In this document: positions 36,769 to 44,517 of the stretch, piece by piece | How the letters are laid out: each line of letters begins with the position of its first letter | Position numbering within the stretch: position 1 is the first letter of the stretch | Assembly (NCBI GenBank): GCA_036676475.1 | Contig: JAKFCU010000088.1 | Span: 1-64,000 of the forward strand | DNA: 64,000 nt | From: LC029 sp036676475 | GTDB taxonomy: Bacteria; Bacillota; Bacilli; Aneurinibacillales; RAOX-1 | Reading direction: 5' to 3' | Notes under the pieces: generated by a model | What the model was told of the DNA's origin: nothing | The model's database searches: none | The model's input: only the letters and a program-made list of their open reading frames with translations | Made by a program: the position numbers and the translations under genes

Positions 36769-37683
36769 ATGATCACGGATTACCTAAACCATCTTCATCA
36801 GAAGGGAAAGTCGCAACACACGGTAGTATCTTATCTGAATGATCTACATAAATTTTTGGATGGTCTTAACATACAGCCCCATGATTATGTTACCGAGACA
36901 GATGTTCGAAAATGGATTAGCAAAATGATGCGCCCGGAAGAAGGAAAGCCGTTGGCTATATCGACCATAAATCGTCGGTTGAATTCTCTGCGCAGTTTTT
37001 ATGACTGGGCCCATCGGAACAAAAAGGTCAAGCATAATCCTATGAGTGACATCGAGGATCTGAAAACAGCGGATGAAGATCATGAGAGTATCATGTGGTT
37101 GAGGGAAGCAGAGTTTGAGGATTTATTGCAGCGGATGAGAAAAACACCAGTAAAGAGTCGAGGTGTGGATCCAGAAGAAAAGTATCGCCGGGACCGAGCA
37201 ATGGTGTATTTACTAACTTACGCAGGATTACGAGTTGAGGAGGTTTCAAATTTAAGAATATCTGACATCGATTTAGAGATGAAACGAATACGCGTATTGG
37301 GAAAAGGAAAAAAAGTAAGGACTGTCCCCATTTCGAACATATTGCTTAATGAGCTGCAAGATTGGCTAAAATATCGAATGATTAGAGCCAATGACAAGGA
37401 ACATGTAGCGGAATCACCTTATGTGTTTTACAGCCAGCGATCTCCTCAATTTTCGATTCGAGGGATTCAAACCATGATCGAAAACTACAGTACTTCAAAA
37501 AGGAAACTAACTCCTCATATGTTTAGGCATACCTTTTGTAAGTGGATTTTAAAGGCAACCGAAAATGATATTGAGAAAGTACGTAGATTGGCTGGCCACA
37601 GCAATATAGCTACAACTTCTAGGTATTTAAAGGACTCTTATCAAGATTTAGTAGATGCGGTGGAGTCATTACCAAAGTTTTAA
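36769..37683 (+). CDS. XerC/D-like tyrosine recombinase
   Basis: A 304-aa recombinase with both domains. A SAM-like core-binding domain (1-95) precedes the catalytic domain with R155 (AGLRVEEVSNL), H250 and R253 (HMFRHTF), H277 (LAGHSNI) and Y286. All residues are present. It resembles XerD-type enzymes more than phage integrases because it lacks an arm-binding domain. GTGAAGGGATGATGGTCGT precedes the ATG. As the third full tyrosine recombinase in the element it may resolve dimers or mark a nested mobile unit; no flanking direct repeat was found by eye. Confidence 0.85.
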   Translation: MITDYLNHLHQKGKSQHTVVSYLNDLHKFLDGLNIQPHDYVTETDVRKWISKMMRPEEGKPLAISTINRRLNSLRSFYDWAHRNKKVKHNPMSDIEDLKTADEDHESIMWLREAEFEDLLQRMRKTPVKSRGVDPEEKYRRDRAMVYLLTYAGLRVEEVSNLRISDIDLEMKRIRVLGKGKKVRTVPISNILLNELQDWLKYRMIRANDKEHVAESPYVFYSQRSPQFSIRGIQTMIENYSTSKRKLTPHMFRHTFCKWILKATENDIEKVRRLAGHSNIATTSRYLKDSYQDLVDAVESLPKF

Positions 37684-37822
37684 ACGAGGTCAATAGGCGG
37701 AAACGATCCTGAGAGACATAATAAAAAGATGGAGAATAAGGTTGAAGAAGGCATGCTAAATTTCTTTAGTGAATGAATTGCGTAATAAATAGCTGTACAA
37801 AAAAGCTGTAACGGAGGTCTCT

Positions 37823-37915
37823 ATGAAAAAGGGGAACTCCCCCAACCGATTAAGATGGGAAACGCCCATATATCCGGATAATAAATATCAATCCAGCATC
37901 TGTCTGAATAAATGA
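37823..37915 (+). CDS. possible 30-aa peptide
   Basis: An ATG with a perfect GGAGGT 4 nt upstream opens a 30-codon frame (MKKGNSPNRLRWE...). The spacing is tight. The ribosome site is the only support, and no homology is recognised. It is the only item I can place in the 420-bp gap 37684-38110. Confidence 0.25.
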   Translation: MKKGNSPNRLRWETPIYPDNKYQSSICLNK

Positions 37916-38110
37916 ATCATGTATTATTAATGAAAATGATGCAAATTTTTTATTCAATCTTGCATCTATTTCCATGAAAAAAATTTAATAATGTTAAAAA
38001 TTGTAAACAACTGGCCTTTGTGCAGATAGTGGGCGAAGCTTTACGCTTTTGTGTTTTTTCTGTTGGTAATATAAAATAAGGTATTATATGAAAAATCCGG
38101 GGAAATGGTT

Positions 38111-38917
38111 ATGAAAAAATACCGTTATTCAGGTGATTTGAGTACGATTCATGATATTGATACGTTGTTCTCTGTTTTTCTACCAGTAATTGATGGGATA
38201 TTTACAGACGAGGTTCCAGAATTATGTATTGATCTGTCTAATGTGAGATTTGTTTCTCCAATTGGAGCCATTTCACTTCTACAGCTATTAAAAAAGTTAG
38301 ATAGTTCATTTATTTTAAAATTGGATCCCCCAATGAATAATGGGAATTTATTGTCCTATCTTTCCCGTATCGATTTTTTTAATCATTGCCCGGAAGGTGT
38401 ACGAAACTCTTTCAACGATTTTTGCAATCTTGAGCAATTATCTTCTAGGAATAGAAATGACACCAGTAAAATATTGTTAGAGATAAAGAAGTTGCTAACC
38501 GAAGAAGATGTTGGGGAAGTGTTTGATGCAACCTTAAATATTTTAAGTTCACATGGAATGCAAAGCAAATTTGCAAATAGAATCGCTATTATCGTTTCGG
38601 AACTAACGGCTAATGTTATTGATCACAGCAAGGGAGAAGGTTTTGTATGTATCCAATACTATCCAAAAACAAACAAAGTAAACATTGGGATTGGCGATAA
38701 CGGAATAGGTATTGTTAATTCACTAGGGCCTCATCTAAGGAAAGAATTAATGGGTTCACATAGTCACTTGGAAGTAATTAAATTAGCTTTTGAAGAAGGA
38801 ATCACTTCAATAGCCGATGAAGAGCGCGGAGTAGGGTTAACGGATGTGAGGGAAAAATCCTTTCTCGGAACTAAAGGAACCTCTTTTTATTTGAGAACTC
38901 ATCGAGGTATCTATTGA
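38111..38917 (+). CDS. STAS-domain plus GHKL ATPase protein
   Basis: A 268-aa cytoplasmic protein. Residues 1-100 look like a STAS domain (IDLSNVRFVSPIGAISLLQLL, an anti-anti-sigma-like strand). Residues 140-268 form a GHKL/HATPase: N box ELTANVIDHS (about 163), G1 box IGDNGIGI, G2-like GVGLTDV. Fusion of the antagonist and kinase folds of the SpoIIAA/SpoIIAB kind in one chain suggests an internal phospho-switch. ATG 38111 is preferred to 38105 because GGGG lies 8 nt upstream. A second STAS protein follows 170 bp later, so the two may be partners. Confidence 0.7.
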   Translation: MKKYRYSGDLSTIHDIDTLFSVFLPVIDGIFTDEVPELCIDLSNVRFVSPIGAISLLQLLKKLDSSFILKLDPPMNNGNLLSYLSRIDFFNHCPEGVRNSFNDFCNLEQLSSRNRNDTSKILLEIKKLLTEEDVGEVFDATLNILSSHGMQSKFANRIAIIVSELTANVIDHSKGEGFVCIQYYPKTNKVNIGIGDNGIGIVNSLGPHLRKELMGSHSHLEVIKLAFEEGITSIADEERGVGLTDVREKSFLGTKGTSFYLRTHRGIY

Positions 38918-39004
38918 TTTATAATGATGCCATTGTTCAATATCAGGATTCAAATTATTATCCAGGTACCTATATTTTTTTAGAGATAAAGTTTTGATTT
39001 TGTC

Positions 39005-39033
39005 TTGACAGCTTGAACAAGCTGTTTTAAACT
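39005..39033 (+). promoter_or_regulatory. promoter with overlapping palindromic operator
   Basis: -35 TTGACA (39005-39010), 17-bp spacer and a -10-like TAAACT (39028-39033). A perfect dyad ACAGCTTG-AA-CAAGCTGT (39008-39025) overlaps the -35 and spacer, so a bound dimer would block polymerase. The winged-helix protein encoded just downstream is a candidate regulator. Confidence 0.6.
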
Positions 39034-39084
39034 TTAATTGAGTTCAAAATCATAATTGAAACCGAATGAGGGGGAGGGATCGAG

Positions 39085-39639
39085 ATGCTGGTAAAGATTA
39101 ATCAATCGGGACTAGACGATGAAAATCTCATAGTTAGAAAATATCTTATACCAATAAAAGAAAGAATAATTTCTCAGATCGCACAAAACCCAAAAGGAAC
39201 AGTGTTTTATTATGATTTCTCAAAAGTAAAGGGGATTAATGCTTCCGGAGTAGATGAGATCATTGCCAAGGTAGTAAAGTATCTTATTGAAAACGAGGAA
39301 GATAAATTTCTTTTTTTAACAAATTTAATGGAAGACCTTTACGAGCATCGGTTTAATATTGACTATTCCCTTAATCGTCTCGAGGTGGGGATCGTTGAAA
39401 GAACTAAGACCGGTGAAACGCATTTCTTAGGAAAGATTTCAGACGCACATAGGGAGTTGCTAAACCATGTATATCTTCAAAAAGAAGTTACTGCTAGAGC
39501 AATTTCTGATCAGTTTGATAAAAAGATCACACTTGTCAGTACTCATCTAAATAAATTGTACTCACTGCGTCTTATAAGGCGTCGGGAAGAACAGTTAACG
39601 GATGGCGGAAGACAATTCATATATGAAAGTTTATTTTAA
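39085..39639 (+). CDS. STAS-like (DUF4325-type) protein with winged-helix C-terminus
   Basis: A 184-aa protein. Residues 20-100 form a STAS-like domain (TVFYYDFSKVKGINASGVDEII), of the kind annotated DUF4325. The C-terminal 60 residues read as a winged helix (EVTARAISDQFDKKITLVSTHLNKLYSLRLIRR). It may join a STAS signal to DNA binding. It is preceded by GAGGGGGAGGG and its own operator-covered promoter. Together with the STAS-GHKL gene upstream it forms a two-protein signalling set. Confidence 0.7.
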   Translation: MLVKINQSGLDDENLIVRKYLIPIKERIISQIAQNPKGTVFYYDFSKVKGINASGVDEIIAKVVKYLIENEEDKFLFLTNLMEDLYEHRFNIDYSLNRLEVGIVERTKTGETHFLGKISDAHRELLNHVYLQKEVTARAISDQFDKKITLVSTHLNKLYSLRLIRRREEQLTDGGRQFIYESLF

Positions 39640-39713
39640 GGGCAGAAAAAGAGAGCCCTTTTAATAAAAATGGTTTTCAAAAATAAAATTGAAATCAGAA
39701 GGAGGGATAGAAC

Positions 39714-39764
39714 TTGGAAAAAAAGAAAAACCGTAAGCCTTGTAGAGGGCCAACGGTTGTTTAG
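39714..39764 (+). CDS. possible 16-aa peptide with strong ribosome site
   Basis: A TTG start 7 nt after AAGGAGGG opens a 16-codon basic peptide (MEKKKNRKPCRGPTVV). Downstream is an inverted repeat (GTAGGAA ... TTCCTAC) before the next small gene. It could be a leader peptide or a micro-protein. Confidence 0.3.
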   Translation: MEKKKNRKPCRGPTVV

Positions 39765-39882
39765 CGACCAATATGTGATAGCCGCCACTAGAATTGCATC
39801 GTAGGAAAATGATAATTTTAGTGTATCACTATGATGGCCTTCCTACAAGGGGTTTATACCTAAACAGGAAGGATGATATAAC

Positions 39883-40050
39883 ATGATAAAAATATGTAGA
39901 AGATATATTACTCGAAATGGCCAGAAAGTTTTTCCGCCACCTGGACAAAAAGCATTTTGTTTCGAAGTAACTGAGGAACAAAACAAAGCATATTGGGAAC
40001 GTAAAAACAAACAGAAAGATGACGGAACCAATACCGAACAGGCAATGTAA
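39883..40050 (+). CDS. 55-aa protein of unknown function
   Basis: ATG 39883 has AGGAAGGATG upstream. The product is basic at the N-terminus (MIKICRRYITRNGQK) and charged at the C-terminus, with no membrane segment. It is closed by a terminator at 40058-40080. Not recognised, but the ribosome site, start and terminator make it a believable gene. Confidence 0.55.
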   Translation: MIKICRRYITRNGQKVFPPPGQKAFCFEVTEEQNKAYWERKNKQKDDGTNTEQAM

Positions 40051-40057
40051 GAAATAG

Positions 40058-40080
40058 ACCCGTGCGGCTCGGGTTTTTTA
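40058..40080 (+). terminator. terminator after the 55-aa gene
   Basis: ACCCG / CGGGT stem with a 7-nt loop followed by TTTTTT. Confidence 0.7.
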
Positions 40081-40114
40081 CAAAAAAACTTAGAGGGGTA
40101 AAAAGGAGGTAATT

Positions 40115-40237
40115 ATGAAGGCTGGACTAGCTATTTGGGGTAAAGGATACCGCATAAACTTGGCAACTCTTTTTGTAACGATTTCGGTTGTCTTGCTTGG
40201 AGCGTTTATAATCGGGAGAAAATCCGTATGTTCTTAA
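40115..40237 (+). CDS. 40-aa single-pass membrane peptide
   Basis: A perfect AAAAGGAGGT site lies 4 nt before the ATG at 40115. The product has a short basic N-terminus and one hydrophobic helix (about residues 14-34: NLATLFVTISVVLLGAFIIG) ending GRKSVCS. The next ORF starts 10 nt before its stop, so they are coupled. Size and shape fit holin-like, toxin-like or regulatory membrane peptides; the family is not recognised. Confidence 0.5.
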   Translation: MKAGLAIWGKGYRINLATLFVTISVVLLGAFIIGRKSVCS

Positions 40238-40386
40238 TATCATATGAACAAATCATCGATGCAATTTTAACCAGTTTTATTATGGTATTAAATATTTTGT
40301 TTTCAGCAATACCGAAATGGTTTTGGCTTATTCTTATATTGTCAGTATTAGTCAATAGATGGAAAATGGTAAAGAGAATTTTCTAA
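40228..40386 (+). CDS. 52-aa hydrophobic membrane peptide
   Basis: ATG 40228 overlaps the previous gene by 10 nt and has GGGAGAAAA upstream. One long or two short hydrophobic helices (about 8-45) are followed by a basic tail (NRWKMVKRIF). Coupled expression with the 40-aa peptide suggests a two-component membrane unit. Function unknown. Confidence 0.5.
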   Translation: MFLISYEQIIDAILTSFIMVLNILFSAIPKWFWLILILSVLVNRWKMVKRIF

Positions 40387-40463
40387 CGGCACTGGAATTT
40401 GCAGCTGTAACGCAGGTGAAGAGGAGACTTATTAATTGTTAAAAAAACAAGGAGGTCATGTAT

Positions 40464-40865
40464 ATGTGGAACAGAAATAAGCATTCGGGCCCCGGTGGAG
40501 GATTATCAACGGAACCTGGCGGAGGAATGTCTACTGGTCCAGGAGGTGGAGCATCAACAGGTCCAGGTGGTGGGTTATCAACGGGACCTGGTGGAGGAAT
40601 GTCTACTGGCCCAGGAGGTGGACTATCAACAGGCCCTGGTGGAGGATTATCAACAGGTTCTGGCGGAGGGCTATCAACAGGCCCAGGAGGCGGACTATCA
40701 ACAGGCCCGGGAGGTGGATTATCGACAGGTCCAGGTGGCGGTTTGTCAATAGGTCAAAAACCTTATATGAGTAATGTCCCCCCATGGCCAATATTCATTG
40801 AAGAACTAGAAAAACGTGGTTTAAATCATTACGCCGATATAATTAGAAAACATCATTTGAGATAA
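40464..40865 (+). CDS. GPGGG octad-repeat protein
   Basis: A 133-aa protein. After MWNRNKHS come 11 tandem copies of GPGGG(L/M/A)ST (DNA 40488-40751, 24-bp period). A non-repeated tail follows, with PPWPIFIEELEKRGLNHYAD then IIRKHHLR. The tail looks like a small folded helical domain, the repeat like an extended Gly-rich rod. ATG 40464 is chosen over 40458 because GGAGG is 8 nt upstream. Repeats of this kind occur in uncharacterised Firmicutes proteins; I know no function. It follows the membrane peptides on the same strand. Confidence 0.7.
   Translation: MWNRNKHSGPGGGLSTEPGGGMSTGPGGGASTGPGGGLSTGPGGGMSTGPGGGLSTGPGGGLSTGSGGGLSTGPGGGLSTGPGGGLSTGPGGGLSIGQKPYMSNVPPWPIFIEELEKRGLNHYADIIRKHHLR
40488..40751 (+). 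repeat. 24-bp tandem repeats, 11 units, inside the GPGGG gene
   Basis: Eleven in-frame units encode GPGGGLST variants. Third-position differences between units show they are not all recent copies. Unit number is likely to vary by slippage. Confidence 0.85.
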
Positions 40866-40947
40866 GGCGTGAAATAAAAGAAAGTTAATAGTGAAAATCA
40901 TATGTGTGACTACATTACCCTAATAGTACAAGGGTTTCATCAAGATT

Positions 40948-40979
40948 TGCCTTCGGTATTGATACTGAAGGCATTTTTT
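40948..40979 (+). terminator. terminator after the GPGGG gene
   Basis: TGCCTTC-GGTA / TACT-GAAGGCA stem followed by TTTTTT. The rest of the gap 40866-41234 contains nothing I can support. Confidence 0.85.
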
Positions 40980-41234
40980 GTATATGAAGATCTTAATAAT
41001 AAGCGATCTTTGATGACCATCCAACTGCTAATTAATTAGCAAAGTTTAAAAAGTGTAATTTCTGAGTCTTTATACTGAAGATAATTACTAGAAAAATACC
41101 ACAACAATCATACATTAACCCTTTTTTGTACTCATTTATTGGGATGGTAGTTCTCGATAAGCGTTTATTATATAATTTTTATAAAACTTAATGTATAATC
41201 TAAGCTTCTACAATCTTAATTATGAGAGGGATTT

Positions 41235-42389
41235 ATGCTAGAAAATATAGTTCGCCAGCTTTCGTCTTCTCCTATGTTTCATCTTTCATTATCTTCAAAG
41301 GAATTATTTCATAGTAATTTTTTATCCTGGTTATTTTCTCATTATAAGAACGAGTTGCTACCTTACTTGAGACAATTTATAGATGATTTAGATCAACGCT
41401 ATTTTCTAGTAAGTATAAAAAGAGAAGAGAAGAATAAGGACTTGACGCTTTATTTTAAAGACGGTAGAGGTCACAGAAAGATCCTGTATATTGAGAATAA
41501 GGTCAAAAGCATTCCGGTTTTTGCACAATTGAGAGAATATTCTCAATGTAGTATGGCTCATGAATACTTTCTTTTGTTAAGTCTTTCAAGGCCTTTTTTC
41601 TTTCGTGATAGTCAATTAAATATCGGTAATGTAACTTGGCAGTATCTAAGTTATGGAGATTTGGCTGATTATTTACAGAATTTAAGTTTGATTATTCGTG
41701 AGAAAAATTTGTACCACGCTAGTATTTTAGAGGATTATATTTGTTTTATTGGGTGCCTCCAGCAAATTGCTGTCGATATTGATATTCAAAAGGACACATA
41801 TGATTTATATACTAAAAACTCAATCCTTCCCAAACTTGAACAACTAAGACTACATGATTTTTATATTAAGCATAAACATGCGATGTTAGCTAATGAATTT
41901 TCCATTGCTATAGGAAATAGGGTACCCGGTATTAACCTTGTGACTCCAAAAAAACATTGGGAAGAGGGAAAATGTCATGAAGTATTTGTAGGGACTGGTT
42001 ACACAAATGGAAGTGGTATAAGTGAGGTAAAATATGTAATTGAAATGGAAGATAATTATCCTGTAATTTTAGGGATTCAAGTGCAAGGAGATCAATTTCG
42101 GTTATTTTTAGAAGCAAAACAAAGAGCAGCTTTCTTGGCTAATAAACTTCTGGACAAAGGATTATGGTTTAATTTTGCAGAAGCAAAGAAATTTGATACT
42201 TTGGGTTCCTTAGAATATCCTACTAAGAAGGAGAAAAAATTTAACACGTATTCGGGAACCTTCATGTACAGAGCCATTAAAATAGGGAATTGTCGCTTTG
42301 ACCATCTAGTTGATTTAATAGTTTGGTATATTAGATATATACATAATTACCGAGAGCAGCTAGCGGATTTGCTTATGACTAGACAGTAG
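41235..42389 (+). CDS. PD-(D/E)XK superfamily nuclease-like protein
   Basis: A 384-aa protein. SKELFHSNFLSWLF near residue 20 is the typical opening of the PDDEXK_4 family found next to defence genes. The catalytic strand is DLTLYFKD then KILYIENKVKS (Asp and E-N-K about residues 74-93). The C-terminal half is a mixed alpha/beta region without a known motif. TGAGAGGGATTT precedes the ATG. It is flanked by terminators and gene debris, so it acts alone. Probably a nuclease of a defence system; substrate unknown. Confidence 0.7.
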   Translation: MLENIVRQLSSSPMFHLSLSSKELFHSNFLSWLFSHYKNELLPYLRQFIDDLDQRYFLVSIKREEKNKDLTLYFKDGRGHRKILYIENKVKSIPVFAQLREYSQCSMAHEYFLLLSLSRPFFFRDSQLNIGNVTWQYLSYGDLADYLQNLSLIIREKNLYHASILEDYICFIGCLQQIAVDIDIQKDTYDLYTKNSILPKLEQLRLHDFYIKHKHAMLANEFSIAIGNRVPGINLVTPKKHWEEGKCHEVFVGTGYTNGSGISEVKYVIEMEDNYPVILGIQVQGDQFRLFLEAKQRAAFLANKLLDKGLWFNFAEAKKFDTLGSLEYPTKKEKKFNTYSGTFMYRAIKIGNCRFDHLVDLIVWYIRYIHNYREQLADLLMTRQ

Positions 42390-42535
42390 AAAAAGACAAT
42401 CTCGGCAATTTTTTCATAGATTTGGGGCAATGCTGTAATATATATAGACTTTAACTATCTTTGCCCTTAAAAAACCAAGCATTATAAGATGAAAAATATA
42501 AAAAGTAAATATTATTACGTGTTAGGGGCAAAAAT

Positions 42536-42840
42536 ATGAAGTTTTGTATTTATTTAAAGAAAACCGAACCAGATGTTTCTTTCTTATCCAAGGAATACAT
42601 TTTCCCTGCTGGAATTGGTGGTATTCAAAAACTCCATTAGAATATGTAAGTCATGATTTAATAATGCTTTTTTAGCGGTGGAACTCTCATTTATGAGAAA
42701 TTCTTTAATTGCACTTCCCTGTTAATTTTACGGTCCAGGTAAAAGAGGAAATTTAAACCCTAAGAATGCAACAAAATCCACAGTTAGTTTAATGTGTGGT
42801 GTTACTGATGAAATTAATCGCAACTCCGAAGAAACTATAA
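42536..42840 (+). pseudogene. broken coding remnant
   Basis: An ATG at 42536 opens 34 codons. Reading then continues in another frame as TPLEYVSHDLIMLF, and again further on (GPGKRGNLNPKNATKS to a TAA near 42845). Codon-like stretches in shifting frames indicate a decayed gene. Family not recognised. Confidence 0.3.
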
Positions 42841-42981
42841 GTGCATAATAAATATCAACAAAACTAGTTGATAAACTAAACTAACATAAACCACATGTTA
42901 AACTATTGATTTTAAGGGAAGTTAATTTTATAATATCAGTACTTAGTTTTTTTATTGCTACCCTTTAGCGAGGTAAGCGGA

Positions 42982-43056
42982 TATAATACGTTCAACAGCC
43001 CTTTGGGGCATGGAAATCCAATTCGGGATATCTATGTCTATCAAAGGGCTTTTTGC
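42982..43056 (+). ncRNA. possible short transcript ending in a terminator
   Basis: A TATAAT (42982-42987) is followed 10 bp later by AGCCCTTTG (42997-43005), which pairs with CAAAGGGCT (43042-43050) and is trailed by T residues. The predicted product would be a roughly 60-nt stem-loop RNA. No good -35 is present. Confidence 0.25.
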
Positions 43057-43088
43057 ATTTTGACTTCTTTCATATCTAATAGATCGAG

Positions 43089-43271
43089 TTGGAATTATCG
43101 TTTAGAGAGGATTATCTTTTCTTTTCCAACGTAACAGAAAGATACCATGGAGAGTGTTTGCTCCCACTAGATCATGAACCTTCTGTACATGAGGTTGCCG
43201 AGGATCTCTTAGGGAATAAAAGGGTATACGATATTAGTGTTAGGGAGGAAACGACTAAGTTCTTGGGTTAA
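43089..43271 (+). pseudogene. 60-codon fragment without a proper start
   Basis: An open frame ending in TAA, protein-like in composition (NVTERYHGECLLPL), but the TTG at 43089 has no ribosome site and nothing upstream continues it. Probably the 3' end of a truncated gene. Confidence 0.3.
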
Positions 43272-43340
43272 GCCAGTGGCAATCGGTAGTATCTAAAATT
43301 TACTACAGTCTTTTACCATAAGGTGAGCTATGACCTTTCC

Positions 43341-43362
43341 TAACATGTTATATAACATGTTA
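43341..43362. repeat. tandem 10-bp palindromes
   Basis: TAACATGTTA occurs twice, 12 bp apart, and the pair with its TA spacer is itself a perfect 22-bp palindrome. It is a candidate operator or initiator site ahead of the structured block. Confidence 0.55.
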
Positions 43363-43553
43363 TCCAGAGTACCCGATTCTTCGTTCCATGGACTAAGGGA
43401 AGGATAAAGTTCTGCTTTTCTACATTCACTCAGGCGGTTTTACAGCGGAATGGTGTTATGGAGTGTGTCCGTTCTGAAAAGGGGTGTGCGTACAGCTCTT
43501 TAGCTTGCTATTACTGAGTTTTAGATAGGGGTTAGTCCGCTTCGTAATTAGCC

Positions 43554-43868
43554 GGCAACCCCACTTACGTTCCGTACGGTTTGGGGCGGTCTGGACGCTA
43601 CCGCGCTCCAGTCCCCCCAAACCAACGGACCGCACTTCAGCTTGATCTATCTGTCGATAGATCAAGCCTCGTGGTTCGACCCTCCACCCTGTCAGGATGG
43701 GGCGACAAGTCGCCTCGGGTTCGAACTAGCGTGGGGTTGCCGCCTGTTTGACCTTGTTTCCGTTTCTGTCTGCTCTCTCGCTATTCAGCGACCCGAGCCT
43801 CTCGTCCTTCAGACGAGCCATCCAGTTCAGCTTGCCTCACTGGATGGTTAGCTCAGACTTCAGCTGAG
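43554..43868. other. GC-rich nested stem-loop block (structured RNA or origin)
   Basis: GGCAACCCCAC (43554-43564) pairs with GTGGGGTTGCC (43731-43741) as an 11-bp closing stem. Inside are a long stem at 43578-43623 (outer GGTTTGGGG / CCCCAAACC), a perfect 12-bp stem at 43640-43651 / 43656-43667 with a TGTC loop, and GGCGAC-AA-GTCGCC (43701-43714). After it come CTCGTC/GACGAG (43801-43817), CCATCCAG/CTGGATGG (43818-43847) and CTCAG/CTGAG (43852-43868). The block has no convincing gene, is far richer in G/C than its surroundings, and ends 60 bp before a replication-relaxation-like gene. Confidence 0.65.
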
Positions 43869-43926
43869 ATGTTTTATTTCAGCATAGCCTCTTAAATAAC
43901 ATTCTTCTTTGAAAGGAGCTGCCATT

Positions 43927-44517
43927 ATGGCGCGTATCGCCAGAACAACGATTACCCACCTAAAGGATGGAGTTGGGAGTGAACGAGATTTGCTTCGGTG
44001 TGTCACTAACACCGGTGCGATCTGCAAAGAAGATATTAAAACCTATTTCCCCAATGTGTCTGAACGTCGCCTTGATTTAATGGTTCGAAACAGTTTTCTC
44101 AAAAAAGTAGGGGATGTGTACCGACAGGGTGAGGCCGGACTGCAATATGCCAAATTAAAAATGGGGATGGAGTTTCACTACAAATCAAAAGGCACAACGA
44201 TCACCCACGATCTTAGACTCTGCAGGACGTATCTCACCTTCAATAGGGATGAGTGGATGACATGGAAACCCGAAGGTCGGGTCAGTCGTGATATTTTCCG
44301 AGATCCTGAACTTAGACGGAGACATAACGATATGGTTAATGACAAGAAGTGGGCAAATGCTAGGAAACTCAATTTTACAGTGGATGCTGTTGTCACTGTT
44401 GGTGGTGTAGAGGTTTGCATTGAAGTAGTGACCGATAACTACTCCAAGCAAGATATCGCCCAAAAAACCGAATTCGCAAGAGAATTTTATGGGGGAAGGA
44501 TGGTAATGATCCGATGA
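43927..44517 (+). CDS. replication-relaxation-like protein
   Basis: A 196-aa protein resembling the replication-relaxation (Replic_Relax) family of Firmicutes plasmids and elements. The N-terminal half reads as a winged helix (ICKEDIKTYFPNVSERRLDLMVRNSFLKKVGD). The C-terminal half has a nuclease-like alpha/beta core (FTVDAVVTVGGVEVCIEVVTDNY). ATG 43927 follows AAAGGAG; the frame opens 18 nt earlier at a TTG. It overlaps the next gene by 4 nt, and the hairpin block just upstream may be its binding site or a control RNA. Confidence 0.55.
   Translation: MARIARTTITHLKDGVGSERDLLRCVTNTGAICKEDIKTYFPNVSERRLDLMVRNSFLKKVGDVYRQGEAGLQYAKLKMGMEFHYKSKGTTITHDLRLCRTYLTFNRDEWMTWKPEGRVSRDIFRDPELRRRHNDMVNDKKWANARKLNFTVDAVVTVGGVEVCIEVVTDNYSKQDIAQKTEFAREFYGGRMVMIR

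Noticed and set aside
43560..43745. tRNA or tRNA-like gene
   Set aside because: GGTTCGA segments and an anticodon-arm-like CCACC-CTGTCAG-GATGG are present, but no acceptor stem or D-arm can be paired around them. The strong helices there are incompatible with a cloverleaf.
43456..43851. short ORFs on both strands in the hairpin block
   Set aside because: They read through perfect inverted repeats, lack ribosome sites and have odd composition.
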